A stretch of 64,000 nt of DNA, from assembly GCF_003391135.1 (NCBI RefSeq), contig NZ_CP031455.1:6432001-6496000 (forward strand), given 5' to 3'. The position numbers were made by a program, and so were the translations under genes. Shown in pieces: positions 53,501-60,764 of the stretch; within the stretch, counting starts at the first letter, position 1; each line of letters opens with the position of its first letter. Under the pieces are notes generated by a model, which ran no database searches, was not told where the DNA came from, and saw nothing but the letters and a program-made list of their open reading frames with translations. The stretch comes from Streptoverticillium olivoreticuli subsp. olivoreticuli (GTDB taxonomy: Bacteria > Actinomycetota > Actinomycetes > Streptomycetales > Streptomycetaceae).

Positions 53501-56500
53501 ACCGGAGACCAGCGCGGTACGCGAGCGGTAGTGCTCGGCGACTGTGCTCTCGGTCAGCTCCTTGGTGTAGAAGGCGGCTTCGTCGAGCTGGCCGGCGAAG
53601 TAGCGGGTTCCGGGCTTCTGTCCGTCCCAGCCCTCGCTGGAGAATCCGGCACCGAGATAGGCGCGGGCCAGGGTCTCCGACTTCGAGGGCTCGTTCAGGC
53701 TGCCGACCTTTGTCCCGTCCAGGTACAGCGACTGACCGCTGCCGGAACCGGTGAGCACGGCGTGGTGCCAGGCGTTGTCCGTGACCGCCGACCCGGAGAC
53801 GATGGGTTTCCACGAGCCGCCGTGCCACAGCTGGCCGCGCAGCTTGCCGTCGGCGTCCACCAGCAGACTCGGATTCCAGTCCTTCGGTGTCGCGCCGAGA
53901 TCCACGTCCTGGATGCCCAGCAGCACTCCGTTCGGCTTGCCCGTGCGGAACCACAGCTCGAAGGAGAGAGCGACAGCGTTCTTGAGCTGGTCGGTCGGGA
54001 CCTGCACGGCGCCCGCCGAGCCGTCGAGCGTCGCCGAGCCGTCGTCGCCGTCGGCAAAGGCGCCTACCGCACCGAGAGTCACGCCGTCGCGGTAGGCGCC
54101 GTCGGCTCCTCCACTGATGTCATTCGCTGCGGTGGAACCGCTGCGGTCTCCCAACCGCCAGTAGTCGACCGGGCCCGCCGCGCGTACAGCGTCGGAGTAG
54201 GCAGCCGATCCTGCGGAGTAAGCGGGCGCGGAGATCTTCCAGGTGCCGCCGTTGCCGTCGGTGGCCTGGACGACCCGTCCTGTGCTTCCGTCGTAGGAAA
54301 CCTGGGCATGGACGCGCCCCGAGGGGAGTGTGACCCTGGTCAGCCGTCCCGACGCGTTTCGGGCGCGGTAGTGCTCGGCGACCGTGGCGGCATCGAGAGC
54401 CTGGTGATAGACGGCCACCTCATCCATGAGACCGGCGAAGTGCCGTACACCGCTGGCCTGCCCGTCCCAGCCGGCACTGGAATATCCGGCGCCGAGGTAG
54501 GTGAACGACTGCTTGCGGTGATCGATGGGGCCGGCCAGCGTGCCGACTAGGAAACCGTCAAGGTAGAGCGACTGCGTGGTACCGGCCGCGGTGAGCGCGG
54601 CGTGGTGCCAGGTGTCGTCGGTGACGGCGGTGGTGCTGACGATGGGCTGGACATGTCCTGTCCAGTACTGCCCGACAAGCTTGCCGGACTTGTCGATGGA
54701 CAGAGCGGGGGTCCAGTCGCCGGGCTGGCCATCGGCCAGACGCCTGTCCTGGAAGCCGACCAGAACGCCGGGGTTGGCAGTCTTGAACCACAGCTCGGTC
54801 GTCAGGAGGGTCGAGGTGCGGATCGTATCCTCGGGCAACTCGGCATAGGAATTAGTGCCATCGAACGAGGCAGCCGTGTTGCTCGTGCCGGATACCGCCC
54901 CTGCGGCGCCCAGCTTCACGTCCCGGTAAACCGCCTGGTTCAGGCCGGTGCCGGAGGGGGCGTCACTGGCAGCCGCAGGCCCCGTCGACTCCCCCAGCCG
55001 CCAGTAGGACACCGGGTTCTGGTCGAGCACCATGCTGCGGTACAGCGAGCCGTCGCCGTACTCGTACACGGTGCACTTGTCCATGGAGGCGGGTGGGCAG
55101 ACCTTGGTGAGGCGGTTGCCGGTGTAGCTGTAGGCCCACTTCAGCCCGGCGGTCCCGGGGCCGGTCCCGTTCGTGGTGACCGAGGCGACCCTGCCGTCGT
55201 TCCAGGAGAAGCTCAGTGCGCGGCCCGAGAGCATGTCCCGGGCCTCGGTCAGCCTGCCGTCGGTGTAGGTCAGCCGCTGTTCACGGCCCGATCCGTCGAC
55301 GATCCTGGAAAGGCGCCCGGAGGAGTCGAAGGAGTACGTGGCAGCCGACTTGTCGCGCAGCACCCAGCCACCGCCGTTGTCAGCGGTGAGCGCGGTCAGA
55401 CTGCCCGCCGGTGCGGCGTAGCCGCCGTCCGCATTGCGGCCGAAGCGTATGCGGCTTCCGTCCTTGGTGGTGACGACGATGCTGCCGGTGTCCTCGGCGA
55501 CAGCTCGCATGTCCCAGCGGGTCGACCAGCCGGTGCCGAAGACGTTGTCGACCCGGGGATCGAGGGAGTTGTAGTTGCGGACGACTGCCAGCTCGGGACC
55601 GACGGTGGGAATCGCCGCGTCGGTGGCGGCGGTGGAGTAGTTCCCGGCCCGGGTGCCGAATTCGTGATCGCCGTCACCGCCGAGGCGACCTGTCACGGCC
55701 GGCTGGGCCACCTGGGTACTGAAGTACGCGGGAGTGGGCTGGGACGAGGTGTCCTTCCCGTCGTACGCGTAGGCGTACCAGGCGTAGTTCTTGCTCCACG
55801 ACAGCCAGCCGCTCGGAACCGTCCACTGCTCGGCGGTGCCGCGGGAACCGCTGCGACAGTTCTTGCGTGCGTCCTTGCCTTCGACCTCGCAGATCTCGAA
55901 GGTGTACTGCAGGGTGCTGGACGGAGAGCGGTCCGCGTCCTTGCCGGTGGCCCACAGGGTCGGTGTCAATGAGGAGAGCACCGCGCCGCTGGCCGGTGAT
56001 TCGGCCGTCAGCTGCGGAGGGAGATTCACCGCGGCGAACTTGATGGCCGGGCCCGGCACGCCTTCGGAGGTGAACCTCGGGCCGTCCAGGACGTCCATGG
56101 TCCACACGAGCGTGTAAGTGGCGGGCTGGAGTGGCGCGACCTTGGCGTCGAGCGTGATGCTTCGGCCTGGCGCGACGTCATCCGGCATCGGGGTCCAGGC
56201 AACCTTCGACTGGTCGGTGATCTCCTTGCCCGAGTCGTCGTAGAGGTTGTAGCGCAGCTGGATGTGGCCGCCCTTGGTCCAGGTTTCCTGGCCCTGGTTG
56301 GTGACGGTGACCTTCATCGAACCCTGGGACGTGACCGTCACCGGCTGGGTGAAGTCGCCGACGTCGTACGTCGCTCCGTACCTGGTCCAGGTGATGTCCA
56401 GGCTGGGCTTGCCATTGGGGTAGTTGTCCGAGCCGAACTGCTTCCATGCCTTGGAATCCGAATCCGAGGCTTTGACGGCCAGACCGTAGTTTTTCTTGCG

Positions 56501-58018
56501 TCCGTGCGTCCAGTCATCGACGAGTTGACGACCGTCCGAGCCGAGGCCTATGGCCTCCCACGCCGGATCACAGGACCAGGAGTTGGTGTCCGGCGGTCGC
56601 CAGCCGTGCGCGAAGCTCTTCGACACCAAGGAGGGCCCGGCGTCCGGGCCGGGGAACGACCTGACCGACGACTCGGACCAGTCCGAGGTGATGGCGTGCA
56701 CCGTCACCGGCCGCGCGTCGCACGAGTACGACCAGGTGTTGTAAAGCGCCAGTTTGGCATCCAGCACCCACGCGTTCTTGAGCGAGTTCTCGACGCCGTT
56801 GAAGCGGAGGAATGACGCGGCCTTGTGCGTACCGCCGTCGTAGCTTCCTGCCTTGAGGATGGTGTCGCTGGAGAAGTCCTGGCTGTAGGGGGTCTGGACG
56901 TAGGTGCTGGCGGTGGCGTCGATGCCGTTGACTGACGGGTCGACCTTGACGGGGAAGATACGTTCCGGCGCACTCAGCCATTCCTTGTCGAGCGATACGA
57001 CGAGGACCTGGCGGCCGTTCTGCGTGTCGAGGCGGTAGCGGACGCCCGAGGAGATCTCGCCCTGGTTGGCGTTCTCCGCAAGGTGGGAGTCCTCCATCCA
57101 GCCTGCGGGCATCCGGGCGCGCTGCTGGCCGTCCTGGTCGGCGAAGACCACGGCGCCCTGGTCGTCGAGGTGGGCGGTGAGGCCGTCCGTGCGGAGGGGG
57201 AACCGCCACTCCGTCGGAGCGTCCTTGCCTTTGAGGATCAGTGTCTCCTTCACGGAGTCACTGCTTGCGGTGTACCGCAGATCCGCGGAGTGGCGCACAT
57301 CCGGGTAGGTGATGACGCTGCCGTCGGCCTTGCCCATGACGTCAGCGGCTTCCGCGAGGCCGTAGCCGAGTGAGGGACCGTTGCCCAGCTTTATGGTTAG
57401 CACGGGGTCGGTGTGCGCCGAAGGCGCGAAGGTGATGTCGGCGGCGGTCGAGCGGGTCTGCCAGAGCGGACCGTCCGTGGCGACGGCCCGGGCGCTCCGG
57501 GTCGTCCGGACCAGGGTCGGGTCGATCGGTTGCCAGGCGCCGTCGCGGCCGGGGAAGTTGACGGGCTGATTGTAGAAACGAGTGGTGTACGTGCCGTCCT
57601 CGTTGCGGAAGGTGCGCTGCCGCTCCTTGCGCGCCGAAGGCACTTCCCGGCTCTTCTTCTCCGAGAAGCCCTGTGGAGTCGACAAGGCGGGATTCTTGAC
57701 TTCCTTCGCCGCCCCCATTCTGGGCTTCTTGTGGGTGCCGGCCAGATCCTGCTGCGACAGCTTGTGCTCTTGCGGCAACTGGTTCGGGGCCTCCAGCGCT
57801 CCGCGGTGACCACCGGCGGCAGATGCCTCCGTAGTACTTCCTGGCATCCGGTGACCGCGGCCTGCGGCGGAACCCCAGTGCTGGTCGGGTTTTTTGCCCG
57901 GGTCTCGGCCGGACGTACTGCGGCTCCATTGGCCAACGGCCAGTGCAACCTGATCGGTTCCGCATAGCACGGCCATTATCAGAGCCATGGCAAAGGCTAT
58001 ATAGCGTGAAAAACGCAT
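47525..58018 (-). CDS. Giant secreted RHS/YD-repeat protein with LamG domains and C-terminal nuclease toxin
   Basis: The 3,497-residue protein is a polymorphic toxin delivered from the cell surface. Approximate order: Sec signal (1-27), a secretion/processing region (30-350), a DNRLRE-like domain (360-530), an Ig/fn3-like part (590-770), the RHS start DUF6531-like (780-870), three LamG-like jelly rolls (1060-1215, 1335-1495, 1570-1735), about 1,300 residues of YD repeats (1740-3040), the RHS core ending RYGYGNASPLNGTDPSGH (about 3090), a Pro/Asp-rich linker and a nuclease of about 115 residues with NRTHIVGDRF, a family-typical catalytic His, and NLFTGYARMN. ATG 58018 follows AGGGA. Nothing interrupts the frame. 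Confidence 0.93.
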   Translation of the reverse strand: MRFSRYIAFAMALIMAVLCGTDQVALAVGQWSRSTSGRDPGKKPDQHWGSAAGRGHRMPGSTTEASAAGGHRGALEAPNQLPQEHKLSQQDLAGTHKKPRMGAAKEVKNPALSTPQGFSEKKSREVPSARKERQRTFRNEDGTYTTRFYNQPVNFPGRDGAWQPIDPTLVRTTRSARAVATDGPLWQTRSTAADITFAPSAHTDPVLTIKLGNGPSLGYGLAEAADVMGKADGSVITYPDVRHSADLRYTASSDSVKETLILKGKDAPTEWRFPLRTDGLTAHLDDQGAVVFADQDGQQRARMPAGWMEDSHLAENANQGEISSGVRYRLDTQNGRQVLVVSLDKEWLSAPERIFPVKVDPSVNGIDATASTYVQTPYSQDFSSDTILKAGSYDGGTHKAASFLRFNGVENSLKNAWVLDAKLALYNTWSYSCDARPVTVHAITSDWSESSVRSFPGPDAGPSLVSKSFAHGWRPPDTNSWSCDPAWEAIGLGSDGRQLVDDWTHGRKKNYGLAVKASDSDSKAWKQFGSDNYPNGKPSLDITWTRYGATYDVGDFTQPVTVTSQGSMKVTVTNQGQETWTKGGHIQLRYNLYDDSGKEITDQSKVAWTPMPDDVAPGRSITLDAKVAPLQPATYTLVWTMDVLDGPRFTSEGVPGPAIKFAAVNLPPQLTAESPASGAVLSSLTPTLWATGKDADRSPSSTLQYTFEICEVEGKDARKNCRSGSRGTAEQWTVPSGWLSWSKNYAWYAYAYDGKDTSSQPTPAYFSTQVAQPAVTGRLGGDGDHEFGTRAGNYSTAATDAAIPTVGPELAVVRNYNSLDPRVDNVFGTGWSTRWDMRAVAEDTGSIVVTTKDGSRIRFGRNADGGYAAPAGSLTALTADNGGGWVLRDKSAATYSFDSSGRLSRIVDGSGREQRLTYTDGRLTEARDMLSGRALSFSWNDGRVASVTTNGTGPGTAGLKWAYSYTGNRLTKVCPPASMDKCTVYEYGDGSLYRSMVLDQNPVSYWRLGESTGPAAASDAPSGTGLNQAVYRDVKLGAAGAVSGTSNTAASFDGTNSYAELPEDTIRTSTLLTTELWFKTANPGVLVGFQDRRLADGQPGDWTPALSIDKSGKLVGQYWTGHVQPIVSTTAVTDDTWHHAALTAAGTTQSLYLDGFLVGTLAGPIDHRKQSFTYLGAGYSSAGWDGQASGVRHFAGLMDEVAVYHQALDAATVAEHYRARNASGRLTRVTLPSGRVHAQVSYDGSTGRVVQATDGNGGTWKISAPAYSAGSAAYSDAVRAAGPVDYWRLGDRSGSTAANDISGGADGAYRDGVTLGAVGAFADGDDGSATLDGSAGAVQVPTDQLKNAVALSFELWFRTGKPNGVLLGIQDVDLGATPKDWNPSLLVDADGKLRGQLWHGGSWKPIVSGSAVTDNAWHHAVLTGSGSGQSLYLDGTKVGSLNEPSKSETLARAYLGAGFSSEGWDGQKPGTRYFAGQLDEAAFYTKELTESTVAEHYRSRTALVSGDGAHYRSTVTADAPTGYWRLDETSGDKAHSRTAAYAGDGTYSKATLGTTGAFGPGDNTAVALNGDGSIELPYQAMGNTASMSAELWFRTTKANGVLLGLQDAALGTTPTSWNPSLLVDADGKLRGQLWHGGTGKPIISPAPVTDNEWHHVVITGSGTGQSLYLDGTKVGDLNAASKPETLAHAYLGAGFSSEGWDGQKPGTRRFTGQLDEFAVYPKALTEDQVTEHYSAMRHSSASSLTSTVTVTDPADGTRSVSYDALRGQRLLSATDAEGGRTTYAYDTGGFLHAVTDPNGHVTVTGHDTRGNTVSRTICRDANSCWTSFTDYYFNDKDPLDPRNDKPTGVRDARSTSAADDRYRTSLSYTALGLPDTTTLADGRKSATAYTTGREAAVGGGTVPAGLVATVTTPGGGVTTYDYSSRGDLVQTTAPSGLITRYAYDGIGRKLSETQVSDSYPQGVTTTFAYDTMSRVVYETGAAVKNEITGTAHTSRITRDFDPDGKLLTESTEDATGGDAKRTVTHHYDDHGLEDRTANAEGGETAFAHDMFGRTSRTTDAVGTSYEFQYTPAGRHAATVLKGWKGDPSSTTKDLVLVSSAYDPAGRLATTTDAMGATTAYTYYDDGTLATKTAKDVTQADGSKHDIVLEADTYDGASHMTKRTTGGGATTVTSDVDITGRVTRSVLDPNGLNRWTEYTYDEEDRPVEQKTALSSERFTYDKAGDPLTRTVDDGSHTRTAKFAYDQRGLRTAATSPRGTEDGADAAAFTAIYRYDPLGRLVEQIAPQVNEEKPGTPAAAVKPSTVTGYNTFGEATEARDPNGAVTRTAVDRLGRATTMALPDYTPPGGDKITAVSRFSYDAVGRRTTNTDPLGRTVTYAYDQLGHLIRQALPVTNPLDPAQTSSPLDDKANRYTWTPTGLQLSATGPTGARTEATYDELGRQMTATAIERYPAPANLTTRYAWDDAGHQTASTSPAGRITSATYNVAGEALTVTTPGGGATKFAYDALGRKTDVVDATGRRSTTRYDAFGEVVGTADFGTGDTTLRSTAAEYDADGHPTSVTTAAGVKTALTYDALGHLTRRVEPVADGKSVTTGFGYDAAGHRTRLTDGRGNVTNYSFTPWGLPESTVEPATKDHPKPEDRTWTSVYDAAGQSVAELLPGGVQRHRTYDVYGQLMRETGTGAEADTTDRLLKYDPAGRLMAAGTGDPFNQNTYTYNDRGQLLSSDGPGGKSAYAYDDDGHMTSRTDKSGTTAYVYNGQGRLSRTEDAITGAQTWTDYDAAGRPSQEQYATRSAGGGDWGVGAKRTYDYDTLGRLTADKVTSVDGKTEVMSTTYGYDADDRLTKKVASGTAGAGTNEYGYDPSGRMTSWTADGKTTLYAWDEAGNRVKAGDTQSAYDERNRLLNDGAVSYSYTPRGTLASAGTGSGTPRKLRSDAFERRISDGDTTYAYDSLDRVKQRGDISFTYDGGSNSLVSDGANTYSRTLGGGLLASTDGKTAQHAVTDGHSDVTAGLSADGTKLVGSTGYDPFGTVRAKGGSRSSLGYQSGWTDPQSGDVNMAARWYQSGAGRFASRDTWQLEPSPAAQANRYGYGNASPLNGTDPSGHCIEDLCIGEGVVFGAAWGLSEACAAYCQGLSDSLNDAVDWTREKVHDWWNSDDTDSGGYSGEADFSETVEAENDLLSARLLEQAEDFEAQAEDEAANDDGGDGGPDYGDPEADDPEGADDEPSYRSSYRTGERGSGRTGTRTRPARPPRPRIQQNPNRGRFPRPAPKRPPLKPDWDPGRGGWKPGDVVKAVVTAARMLDLFSNGQFHPDQSQQANPHSAPGADPSPGGRTGGGHGDDDPCSTPRQARYHYQPLENGRPMGATALMCKDDIKPTGSKRDDGATVNVDGFPEGSNIGPDGTPIYNRTHIVGDRFYGEWKSENLFTGYARMNTSGMKRCENRMASQLKKGNWVEYSGQLDYDETSVIPKGIQMTARTKDGPLFNVYVKNQADWQETC

Positions 58019-58051
58019 GGGTATCCCTATGGCGTGAGTAAAAGCTTGTCA

Positions 58052-58086
58052 TGTCTACAACCTCACGCGATCTTTACTCAAGTAAA
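58052..58086 (-). promoter_or_regulatory. Candidate promoter and operator of the RHS operon
   Basis: On the minus strand TTGAGT (58076-58081) and TAGACA (58052-58057) could be -35 and -10 boxes, 18 bases apart. The -35 overlaps a perfect palindrome TTTACT-CA-AGTAAA (58073-58086); a second inverted copy, TGAGTAAA at 58035-58042, pairs with TTTACTCA (58073-58080). This could be an operator. Confidence 0.5.
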
Positions 58087-58379
58087 AAGATGGGCATAAC
58101 GGTGCGCGGCGTGGTGAAGGTGGTACCTCAGGGCATGAGGGGACGGGCCCAACTGTTCCGGACTCGGCCCTCGGCCTTCCGTGTGTCCGTCACCAGCCAG
58201 CGCGGTTTTATCCGGGAGCGGGAGTGGTTGTTCTGGTCGCCGTAGAGGCTCTTGTGGTGATCGACCGTGAGCTGTTCCAGCACCTTGACCGAGGACTACG
58301 ACGGCGGACGGCTGCCCGGATCGGCCCCGAGGCCGGCTTTGCGGCCAAGCCGTGCCTGGTCGTTCCGGTGCGGCCCACG

Positions 58380-58969
58380 CGGGCAGAACGCCCGGACTCT
58401 CGCGGCAATCCTGCCCCAGGAGGCTTTCGAGACCCGATCCGTCAGTCGAGGCACCCATGGGCTTCGCGAGTACGACCGGGCGTTGGTCCAGTTCCCCGGC
58501 AGCATCGACAGGTTCGAGGATGGCCTTCTGATCCGCCGCAGCATGACGGACGGCGAGCTCTCCTACCACCGGGTGCACGCACCCGAAGGCACCCGCTTCC
58601 CGGGCTCGTGCGTGCCGCCGGGTCCCGGCGGCCGATCGGGGAAGCGTTCCAGGCTGCGAAGAACGAGGCCGGACTTGACCACTACCAGGTCCGTTTCCAC
58701 CGGGGCCGGTACTGGCATACCACTCTCGAAATGGCAGCCGCCGCCTGCTTCACCGCGCTCCGAGCCACCTGTCGGGACTTGGGAAATGCAGAACCAGCCG
58801 CGATCTCGTCCAGCTCGGTCCGAACGAGATCCGGCGTCTGCTCAGCAGAATTGTCCACACCACCCACGACGACATCGGACACATTCTGTACTGCTCACAT
58901 TGGCGCAGACGGCAGCAGCGACGATCCCGTATCAGCCACTACCACCGCCGAGGCCACCCACCCCCGTAA
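58380..58969 (+). pseudogene. IS701-type transposase, 5'-truncated and frameshifted (right remnant)
   Basis: The C-terminal half of an IS701/IS4-like transposase is spread over three frames. About 58380-58595 reads GLREYDRALVQFPG and GLLIRRSMTDGELSYHRVHA; 58613-58760 reads AFQAAKNEAGLDHYQVRFH, the family hallmark; and 58823-58969 reads NEIRRLLSRIVHTTHDD and HYHRRGHPPP then stop TAA. Two frameshifts and the missing N-terminal half make it non-functional. The final 90 bases match, inverted, the left remnant at 46545-46640. Confidence 0.85.
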
Positions 58970-58983
58970 CCGTCGTTGCAGTA

Positions 58984-60018
58984 CTAAGAGGCCGTGCGCC
59001 GCGCCCTCCTGTTCCGCAGCACCACCCACCCGGCCGCCAGCAGGGCCACCCACACGCCCATCACATACAGCGCGACCCTGCTGTCCGAACTCCATGCGAT
59101 GAGCACCGTCACCAGGGCGAAGAAGGCGAGCGCGAGCCAATTTGTATAAGGCGCGCCGGGCATGCGATAGGGCGAGCGCTCCGCGCGGCCGTCGGCCACC
59201 GCGCGCCGGTAGCGCATGTGCGTTACCAGAATGATGCTCCAGACGAGGATCGCGCCGCCGGTGGAGACCGAGGTGATGTACGTGAACGCGTGCTCGGGGT
59301 CGAGCGCGTTGATGAGCACCCCCGCTCCCATGGTCACCGCCGAGACCGCAAGCGCCTGTGCGGGCACGCCCCGGCCCGTCAGCCTGGACAGCGACTTGGG
59401 CGCGTGGCCGTTGACCGAGGCCGTGCGCAGCATGCGCGCCGTCGAGTAGAGGCCGCCCGCGTTGCAGGAGGAGAGGGCCGCGGTGAGCACGATGAAATTG
59501 ACGATTCCCGCCGCCGCCGGAATTCCGATCTTGGCGAAGGCCGCGACGAACGGGCTGACGCCCGGGTGGAATTCGGTCCAGCTCACCACGGAGAGGATCA
59601 CCAGCAGGGTGCCGATGTAGAACAGGCCGAAGCGCAGCGGAAGGCTGTTGATCGCCCGCGGGATGTTCTTCTGGGGGTCCTCCGCCTCATCGGCGGTGAC
59701 ACCGACGAGTTCCACGCCGAGATAGGCGAACAGCACGATCTGGAGGGTCATCAGGGAGTCGTGCACGCCATTGGGGGCGATGCCGCCGTCCTGCCACAGG
59801 TGGGTCACCGAGGCGGTTTTCCCGACGTCGCCGAAACCGATGAGGAGCACCCCGAGCCCGATGAGGATCATCGCGACGATCGCGACGACCTTGACCAGGG
59901 CGAACCAGAATTCGAGCTCACCGAACGCCTTCACCGAGATGAGGTTGACGGCGAGCAGGACGACGAGGGCCACCAGGGCCGTCTGCCATTGCGCGATCCC
60001 GGGGTACCAGTACGTCCG
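58984..60018 (-). pseudogene. Amino acid permease, 5' truncated
   Basis: An APC-family transporter of the CycA/ProY-like kind. The readable part spans about 345 codons from near YWYPGIAQWQTALVAL to the stop at 58984, including INSLPLRFGLFYIGTLLVILS and LYSTARMLRTASVNGHAPKSL. About 130 residues with the first four helices are missing; the frame is open past 60018 but the text no longer fits a permease. The stop codon lies 15 bases from the end of the adjacent transposase remnant. It is not expected to be functional. Confidence 0.85.
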
Positions 60019-60023
60019 GACTG

Positions 60024-60764
60024 GTGATCCTCGATGTCGACTGTCACGGGGGAGATGTGCCGACCGACCCCGAGCGGCTGCTGCCCGGCGTTGAGCTGCC
60101 CAACGACACCGCCCCGGGCAGCATCGTTGACGGCCGCGACGTGCTCGCGCTGCTCGTCGAGGTACGCTGCGCCACGCTCCCCGGCTGCGCCCCGGAAACC
60201 CTCATCGTGCGCACCCCCTCGGGAGGGTTTCACTACTGGTTCCGGGCGCCCGCCGGTACGGCCTGGCGCCCGCAGGCGGGGGCGCTGGGCTGGCAGTTGG
60301 ACGTACGCGCCGGATCGTCGTACGCCGTGGCGCCAGGCACGGTCACCCGTGATGGCGCGTACACCGCACTCGGAGACTGCCGTGCGGTCACCGAACTGCC
60401 CGTGTGGCTCGCCCGCGACCTCGAGCGCACTGGGCACCGCGTACGCCCCGAGCGGCCCCGCGTCGCGCTGCCCTGGCGCTCTCGCAGCGTGGGTAGTGGG
60501 TACGTTGCCGCCGCCGTCGAGAGCGAGCTGCGCGCGGTCGCCGAGGCGCAGCCCGGCACCCGCAACGCCACGCTCAACCGCGCCGCCTTCAGCCTCGGCA
60601 CCCTGTGCGCCGTGGGGCGCCTCGAGCACGACCAGCTCGCCGACGTCCTGCGCGACGCCGCCCAGCACGCCGGACTGCCCGAACGGGAAGCCGATGCGGC
60701 AATACGCTCGGGCCTCTCCGCAGGCGAGCGGCACCCGCGCACCCTCTCCGGAGCCGCAGCATGA
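60024..60764 (+). pseudogene. Bifunctional DNA primase/polymerase (prim-pol), 5' truncated
   Basis: This fragment from a plasmid, ICE or phage replication gene keeps the catalytic Asp pair in LVILDVDCHGG, the TPSGGFHYWF (His) motif and LDVRAGSSYAVAPG, which together form the prim-pol active site. What normally precedes (helical start, WP.. and GPSGL) is missing: the frame enters at TSGLVILD, and the permease remnant abuts. GTG 60024 is only the first possible start. The C-terminal region contains the linker and the ADVLRDAAQHAGLPEREADAAI helices. Its stop overlaps the next gene in ATGA. Confidence 0.82.

Noticed and set aside
58895..59140. An 81-codon minus-strand frame near the permease end
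   Set aside because: It runs over the transposase remnant and the permease 3' end in a different frame; its resemblance to the frame at 46571 simply reflects the shared IS sequence.
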